The notes beneath the pieces are model-generated. The model saw only the letters and a program-made list of their open reading frames with translations, searched no databases and was not told the origin of the DNA. A program made the translations under genes and the position numbers. Source: Parus major (lineage: Eukaryota; Chordata; Aves; Passeriformes; Paridae). Taken from it: DNA of 64,000 nt. Location of the stretch: the NCBI RefSeq assembly GCF_001522545.3, contig NC_031768.1, positions 5,578,320 to 5,642,319 of the forward strand, read 5' to 3'. Positions 53,401 through 62,400 of this stretch are shown here, piece by piece. Position 1 is the first letter of the stretch; each line of letters starts with the position of its first letter.

Positions 53401-56400
53401 AAGTGGGATCTGTAGTGTTTGCCAGAGGAATTTCCATTTCTCTTTTTATTTATGACTGCACTTTTATGCAGTGGAAATTCAGTATCAGATACACTCTAAA
53501 AGATGGTTTTCTGTGTAGCTGTCATGTAAATATATACATTTTATGTATACTCATATTAATTCTTGTATTCAGTGGACAAGAACATAGAATTAGTTTAAAC
53601 TTACAGACACACCTAAGATAATTTATTTGCATTTATAAAAAATAAAATCTTCTCAGTTTGAAGCCATTCTCCTTTATCCTGTCACGATGTGATGTGTTTT
53701 TTATACATTTACACATCTGGCCAGAGATTATTATGGACTTTGGAAAGAAATTGGGTGGTTGAACACAGTGTGTGTGTTGTAACTGCTAATTTATGTTTGC
53801 TGCTGTTATTAAAACTTAGGGCAAGGGGAGGAAGGTGAGCAAGGGGAAGAAGGTGACACTTGGACACTGTGGCTGCACTGGAGATTAAGCTTAAAGATGA
53901 GGGATAAACTTTAATTTGGGAATGCAAGCAAAATTCTTTTAAGGCACTCTTGTGAAAATAATTATTCTGATTATAACTTAGCATTCACAGATATGGGATA
54001 TGACCAGCTGCAGGAGGAGTGAAGGTGACCTGTTACAAACTGCTGTGTATTTTGTGCTCAGGGCAAATGTGACTCATTCTGGGCATTTTATTACAGTAAC
54101 TTAATCACTGGCTATGAGTTTGTGTGAAATAACCATACAGCTGCCAAAAATACATAAAGCTTATAATGGTTTCTTTTCTTTTCTTTTAAACAGGATCTGT
54201 CCCATGCCACCATTGAAATGTACACAAATATTGGAAGAATTCGCTCAGCCAAGCTTGTGGGAAAGGACTTGGCAGAGTTTTATATGTAAATGACTCTTTA
54301 AAATGTCTTAAATGCATTGCCTTTGAAAAGTTTGAATATTATCCCTGAGGAAGATATGCTGTCATTAAACTGGAATTTTAAAAAGTATTTTTGAAAACTT
54401 AAATAAACCCTGTTTCAGGCTGTATTTCAGGAAAAAAAAAAAAAAGAAAACTAGCAATCTCTTTTATCAAATATTAATTCTCACCTCATGATTTTGTACT
54501 CTTACCTTTAACTGTCCTATGTTCTTTAGCTTGATGCTTTCTTCTAGGGAGAAAAGGATCTGAAAGATAACAGTAAACTTTGAAATAAGTCAGAAGCCTC
54601 CTTAGGAAGCAGGCTATAGTGAATGCATTTGTTACCTGAGCTACAAATAATAGACTGCATCTATCTAAAAAAAGCCAGAAAACACGTTTTTGGAGAGTAA
54701 TCCATTTCATATTTGAGGTTATCATTGCAAAGTGGTTGTTTCACCTCCTGTGAAACAGTGATTTTATTCCTGATTTCCAAATATATTTTTTTGTTTTATC
54801 TCTGCTGTTCAAATCCTCTGAGAAAACCTCCTGCATTTTTCTGTGTCATTTTTTCTTATTTAGAAAAATTTGGGAGTCATAAGTGGTTTATTTTGGAAAA
54901 TATATTGGGGCATGCTTCCCACCAATACTCACTTAAGCAGTCTGATCTCCACATTGCAACAGATTCTCCTAAATTAACTTAAATTTTCACCAGAGGGAGT
55001 AATGTTATGTTTAAAGACTGCCATGGAACTGCTGTGTGGTGATAAAATTTTCACTGAAGTATTCTTCTGCTTCAAAATTTTTGAGTAAGCAAATTTTTAG
55101 CTAACTGTCAGAAGCTTTAGGTGGCTTTTGTTTCATTTGTGGGAGGTTCCTTCACCTCATTTGCTCTGACTTGGGACAGATCTGCATATGGAGCCTTTCA
55201 TTGACATGGAATAATGACATTAACTGCAGTTCTACTTGCTTAAGTGAATTGCAGTAAAGGAAAGCACATATATTGATATGTGACCAGAAAGTTAAAATGG
55301 TTCACTGCAGTTTGTCCTCTGTTTCCTTGCAGTGTTCCTCCCCCACCAGCACCTTGAGAAAAGATGTAAAGAGTTTTCATGGCTGCAAAGGTTCTTACAT
55401 TGTTCTGTGCTCATTTTTTCATTTTCCAAGGAGGAAGAAAGGTCCCCAGAAGGCAGAGGTGTATCTTCAAGGAGCACTGAAAACCTACCTTGCTGAGGGC
55501 TGGGCACTGCTGGTCACACACACGAGGAAGCAGCTGGCTGAGTGTCAGAAGCAGCTTGGGCAGATTGAAAAGTATCCTCTAACAGGCAGAGCCAGAACAA
55601 TTAAGACAGGAGGAAATGATGCTTGGGATTATTTTTCTGACATATCTCTAACTTTTATTTAACAGTAGAGACTGTCAGACATGCTGAGTCTAAGCTGAGA
55701 CACCTGAGTTATTTGATACCATAGACTGTATTTTGGGGGTTGTTCTGTTGTGCTGATTTTTTGTTGGTTCATGTGCTTTTAGAACAAGACACACATTCTA
55801 AATGTCATCCTCCTTTGCAAATTCCCACATCACTTTTAAAGATTCTTAAATTTTTCTGCTTCAGTGCAAGTGCTCATAAGGAATCTGAGCCAGAAATATT
55901 GCATTCTTAGCTAAATATTCAAGTGATCATTTATATTCCCAGCACTTAAAAATTTAAAGAAAGTCTTACAACTTAGTTATGGTAAGTGATGCTGTAACAG
56001 CTGGCAGATTCTCAGCCAAGTAAATTGGAATAAAATAGAATACTGAAGATTATTTAATGCAAAATGTTGGCCAGTGTGATGCAAGATACTGTGTCTTGCA
56101 CACAAATACACAAATAATGATTTTTTTGTGCTCATGCATCTTTTTAGATGAGTCAGGATTGCACTGGTTAACAATGGATCATAGTTTCAGTTGGTCTGCT
56201 ACAGAAGTATTGAGATTCTGCAATAATCTCAGATGATGGTGAATCTTCCATCTTTTCTTTTCTAGAAAAGTGCAGTGATGATAACAGCAGGTCTTGTCTC
56301 TAATGATCAGAAAAGCAATATTTGAATGTTTTTTTTTCAAATTTCTAATTGTTGTGGCCTTCTACTTCCTGTTTCCTTAACTTCATTAGTTATCTCCAAA

Positions 56401-59400
56401 CGAGCAGCCTTTTAGCTGGTGATAATCACTTAACAGAAGAGGAACGCAAAAGATTTTGCCAAGAAATACTGGATTTTACCAATCAGCATGCAGAGAACCA
56501 AGGTATGTCTGGGTCTTAAAACTTAAGGTACTCTAAATCTGGTTGTTCCCTAAAGCTAGGTGGGGAGCCATTTTCTGGTTGGGTTTATTATTTTGTATAT
56601 AATTTCTGAACTTTTGTTTTCTAAAACATTTATAAATCTATACTAATTAAGAATAGTCAAAGATGAGGGGGTAATTAACATTTTCATTCTGAATAGTGCA
56701 AAGTGTTCTCTTTCAGTTATGTTTATTTGCTTTAACAGGCCATAATTTATTGTGTGTTGGGTTTTTTCAGTTCCTAACCTATCTTTATCTCTCAGTGCTG
56801 GCATGCAAGTGGCAGCTCTGTGATAGTACATCCTGGATTTTGATGTTAGATCTGTGTCCATCCACTTGCAGCTTATTATTTTGTCCATCCCATTTCCTCT
56901 CTTTATTCTTCATGCTGCTTCAGTAACATCTTCTTGTCAGATATTCATCATAATTCAAATTCATATGGAATATTTCCTGTAGATCTGAAGAATACTTATT
57001 TTTATTCAGAATTTTTTTATTAATGATTAGATGTACCATAAGTAATATGTTATTTCAGACTTGATTCTTAATTAATTTTAGGTACTGCCTTAGGGTTGTT
57101 TTTGGAATGCAGAAAGAGAATGAAAACCCCTTGCATAGCAGAGCTGCTGGCTCAAGGCACCAGCCTGATTATTGGTTTCTTAAACTAGTACAAGCTCTGG
57201 GAAGTTGATCAGTTAATGCTACTGAGTTCTGTAGTAATGAAATGTTCAGCTTCTGCTTGGACAATCTCTCTTAATTCAGTTGTTTCTAATAGCCTGAAAA
57301 TGGAAATTGTAGTATAAGTAACTGTTGGAGAACATCTCAGCATCTTCTAACTCTCATGCAAGATAAAAAATTGGAAAGCATTGATTCGTTGTGAAATGAT
57401 GCTTTATTGAAGAGTTGTTGATCCATTTAATTCTAGGGATTGAATTTTTAAGAGAAAAATTTTGCTCATCTTCAGCAGCACTGGAAAATAATATAATCCC
57501 TGTTTTTATCTTTCCAGGTCAAAAGGTTATATTGCCTATGCACTCCTTTGCCCAGCTGAAAACTCTGCATTTTGACCCTCCAAATGCTGTTGTCCACGTG
57601 GGTGGAAAGTTGTCCATCGAGTTGACTTTGCTAAGCCAAATGCCCATCCCTGTCCAGGTGGACCAGGTTGCCATCCACGTTCACTTCAACATTGAGAAGA
57701 ACAGCTACAGGAAAACAGCCGAGTGGCTCACCAAGCACAAAACTTCTAACGGTGTCATCAGCTTCCCCAGTGAAATTACAGGCTTGCCTTTGTCGAGAAA
57801 CAACCTGCCAGCACTGGAGCTGTGTGAAATGTACGAGAGGAGCCCCTCGGACAACTCCCTGAACACGGCAGGAATCATCTGCAAAAACGCACACATGCTG
57901 CTGCGGAGGCAGGAGAGCAGCAGCTCCCTGGATGTGCCCTCAGGGGTCACTTTGGAAGATGGGGCTCACGTGTTGAAGTGCAACAACTTGACTCTGGAAC
58001 CAGGGGACAATAAAATAACGTTCAATATTCAGGTATGTTTTTGTAGCTGGGTGACTGTAGCACTTGTGACAGAAAAATTAGAAATAGTGGCTGAGTATTG
58101 TGCTGGTGAGTGGTGCCTGTATTGCTTCCTGTTACACTTGGATCATCCATTCCCCTGGCAGCTTTTTCTTGTTCTACACCATCATCTGCCTTGAAAGGAT
58201 GCTGTTGTGTTTATGCTAAAACATAACTCTCCTACTTAAAATCATTTGAGTCAGCCTTCCTAAACTTATTTTAAACATCTTGACTATTGCTGCCAAAAAT
58301 TAAACTGCTAAATTCATATGCAATATAATGTACTGCTCATGAAGTCTGCCTGTGCTGTTGAGGTCATTCAGAATAACGTCTAAAAGCTTTGAATTCTTCT
58401 TCTAGCCCTTCAGTAAGTGATTGTGTGGTTAAATTTGGTTGACAGCCTTTTCTTCTCTGCAGAGGGTGGTAGAATAATTTTTCACTTGAGGGATGTAGTA
58501 AACCTCCCTGGAAGCAGTTGAAATCAGCCACAGTATTTGAATTTAGAAGATGTTAGAATTAAAATTGTCCCCATTAGTCATCATCTAACTTACTTAGATA
58601 TTAGTTACTAGTTCTTTTCGTCTGTGTAATGGCAATACAGTCATTTGAACTACCTACTGACCTAATTTCTGAGGTTTCTCATCCTTTCAAAGGATTGGGA
58701 CAGGTTAATGAGACTTGGACCAGAGGCCTAGGTGGCTGGAAATGCCCTGTTATGTAAAATGAATTCACATGTATGTAAAACTGGGTTTCAGATGAAGGAG
58801 CATTACTAGAAGAAAGCTGTTAGGGACTGCACTGAGCTGGTGTTTGGGGTGAGTGGGATCAGGATGCAATTGGACACTCCAGGAGAAGAGTTGGATGGAA
58901 AGCTAGATATAGCTCTGCTTTGCATTTCCCTGGTTCTGCTGTGAATCTGGTGGCCACTGGAGGATAAACAGCCTTACTTCTATAACTCTGCTGCTTTTCC
59001 AACCTTGCTTTCAAGAAAAGAACTTAGCATGGGAAGACTTCTCAGTGTGAATCCCACAATATAGTTGTTCAAGGCATGATTTACCTGTCCTTAAATGGAA
59101 AATCTGAGCATCTTATAATTTTAGCACTGTATTATTAGATAAAACAATGAAAGCTCTAGATTTGAGCTGCAGTTTTACAAAATATTTATTAAAAATCCAT
59201 TAGCATTGTAGTAATACATGGTGTCACTTTACTGGATTATACAGCTGGCCAGAGGATAGAATCTGCTGACAGCTCATTTTCTGAATTTCCTTAAAGTAAT
59301 GCTTAATTGCACCACTTGTGCAGGAAGAGGAATGACTGTGCTTCTGTGACCCAGAGGGAGTATGATCCTTTCTGTAGACCTTACACTGATGATTAGCATT

Positions 59401-62400
59401 ATTTATGCTGACAGCAATCTTCCAATTTTTTCCAGGCTTTAAAAGAGATCAGAAAGCATTGTCTAAATTCTTTAGAGCAATATTCCCATCCCTGGTTAAG
59501 ATTTAAAGTATGTGTATATTACATATTACTTGACTCATCCTTTTCTGTTTTTTAGGGCTAAAATGTAGTGACTTTAATGTCAGAATGAATAATACTGAAT
59601 TTCAGTCTGGATTTGCCATGTAAAGAACTACATGATGGTTGACTGTTGAGTTGGTACAGCTTTTCTCCAGAAGTTGGAGACTTACTTAATTATACCCAGC
59701 ATTGGTATTTATGTATTACACTTGGAAAATAGCACATGAAGAAAAGAAAACACTTCCCATTACATAGCAGTCCCTAAGACCAAATAGAATCAAGAGTAAA
59801 TATATTAGAAGGTGTTACAGATTTGCTTTTGTTTTTAATCTTATCGAGAAACATCCAGAATCACATTACTCAGGGTATGGGAAGAGTTGGAAATTAAATA
59901 TGTATGTGTTACTTTCTTGTAAACATTGACTCAGGATGTGTGGTGGGGAGTGTGTGAAATCAATAGCTGGAGCTGAAAGCTGTGCCTTGTATAAATGCTG
60001 CAGGATTTTATAGCTGTTTTTATGAATTAGCCAAATAAGCACAGGTATTGTTTAGGTAGTTAATAATGTTTTTTCATAGATGTTGCACTTTAGGGGGAAA
60101 TCAAACAACAAACAAGGCTAAACACACCCCAGAATAACAAACTGACAGTATAGCTACTACTTTAGTTATCTTGATTATTAGTACTTGTTAATTATAAGGT
60201 TTTCTCTTGAATCAGACAGCACTCTAGAGCTTCTATCTTAATGGGGCAAAAGGTGCTCCTTTGTGCAAATCGTGTCATTTACTCAGAAAACGGAGTTTTC
60301 TGAAATCAGCAGTTTTAATTTACAAACCCAAAGTACATGATAAGAATGAGATGGAAACATGCTGTTCTTTAGTAGAGGGCTTGTTCTAGAAGTATTTTCT
60401 TAAAAAACAACCATTCAAATGTTTTTCTTCCCAGGCCAAAGAACCTGGGACATACACTCTCAGGCAGCTGTGCACTTCAGTGGGAAAGGTGCAGTTTGTC
60501 CTTCTTCACATCTACCCCATCGTGCAGTACGATGTGTACTCCCAGGAGCCCCAGCTCAAAGTGGAGCCCATGACTGGTAGGTGCAGTGGCTGTGCTGAAG
60601 CTGCTTTGATGATTCCTCTTGTGCTCCTGTGTGTTTCATGGCTTCAGTATTACTCAGTTTGCCTTACTCTGCATTGTGAGTCTGAAATACTGCCTTGCTT
60701 TTCAAATTATCCATCATAATGTCCTGCCAGTGATGAACAACTGAGTCCAGTGCTTGGCTCTGGACACATAGTGTCACTTTTGAACTTTGATTTGAACATG
60801 TAGTGTCACTGAAATACCAGGTGTGATTTGAGCTGCCACACTGATTGGAAGTGAATATTTACATTTGTAATTGAGCAAGCTCCTTATTGGTTGTGATCAC
60901 AGGGTCAATTAGGCTGGAAAAGACGTCTGGGATTGAGTCCAACCTATGACCAAACACCACCTTGTCACCCACACCATGGCACTGAGTGCCACATCCAGTC
61001 TTCCCTTCAAACACCTCCAGGGACAGTGATCATCCCCCTGGGCAGCCCATTACAATGTGTATTCCCCCTAGCTGTGAAGAAACTCCTCCTCACTTAATGC
61101 TAGAGTCCCTTTGATATTTACAATAAATAAGTAAGAAATGGGATTCTTTACTAGAGAGGATTGTAAGAACTTACTAAAAATGAGTATCAAATGCATCCAC
61201 TGGTTTCAGGGGCAGCTGAACACTTATTAGAGTGTATAAATGGAAGTTAATAGTGATTTGTTTTCAGGCTATTGAGTGTGGCAGCTGAGGAGTTAATATG
61301 AATTTTGTGCTGGCATTCCAGGTTGCAGTGTGTAGCAAAGGAAGGACAGGCATGTTGGGCATAAATCAAATTAGGGACCCCTGTGAAACTGATAGCTGTG
61401 ATTCTGTGTGCACACTGTCATTCTTGTTGAGCTGATTGTGTAAATGCAGCACATGGGTATGACTGGAATTGCACGTGTGAAAATACAGAGCTGTCTGCAA
61501 CCTGGAGAACTTGAAAAGCTTAGTAAATTATTTGGGGTTATTGTATTTCACTGAAATCTGTGCTAGAGAGAAAGCTCATTTAAGCCATCCAAGATGGAGT
61601 GGGCTTGGGCTCTCAGGTTGAAACAAGTGCTTTCCCCACAAGTTGTATCTCAGCTGGGTTTAATGTGTCCCATAACAGAAAAACCCCACACTTGTAAGTT
61701 ACCCCAGTGTGTGACCAACTGTGTGCTAACAAGCTTTACTGCATTGTAACCATGTGCTGGAATCTGTTAACAATTCCTGCTCTGTCCTTCAGAAAGCCTT
61801 TTGGCTGGCATTCCCCAGAAGGTGAAGTTCACAGTGACCACTGGTCACTACACCATGAAGAGTGGGGACACTCTGCAGCTCAGCAACGCGGATGCCATGC
61901 CCATCCTGTACCACCCTGAGAGCAAGGCTGTCATCTATTCCAACACCAGGGGTAAGCCAGGAGCTGAAAATGAATACTCTTTAAAAGGCTGACAAGTTCA
62001 GTCATCCTGAAGCAACCTGTACTTACGGTATTAAGAACACTGGCACTGTTTGTCAATAGTCATTATTAAGAACAATTTGCAACTGAGTACTTCAGTGCAA
62101 GAAAGGTCCTAAATTTTCACCCTCAAAGTAGTAGTATGAATTTGGACAAACATAGCTGGACAATTTTACTTCCATTGATGAAATCCAGAAGGCATGTGAA
62201 ACTGCTGCGTGTGTTTGTGTCCAGGGTTGCTTGAATTGAAATTATGAGACTTAATTTTTACAAGGTTTTCACTTTATAAAAACTTGAATAAGTGTCATGT
62301 GATGGGCTGAAGTAGCTCTTTAGCTGGTTTGAAGTTTGTTGTTAAATTGCCCTCTCAGTTCTTTCCTGAACATTAGAAGGAACCTTTTTATTACATGGAA

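Noticed and set aside
54361..54450. Processed-gene insertion suggested by AATAAA followed by A13
   Set aside because: The upstream sequence is continuous with the TRAPPC10 exon 11 donor and no foreign mRNA or target duplication is visible.
58033..58194. Read-through of TRAPPC10 exon 14 adding 53 codons
   Set aside because: The donor gtatgt is good, the added residues show no pattern, and exon 15 continues the known protein exactly.
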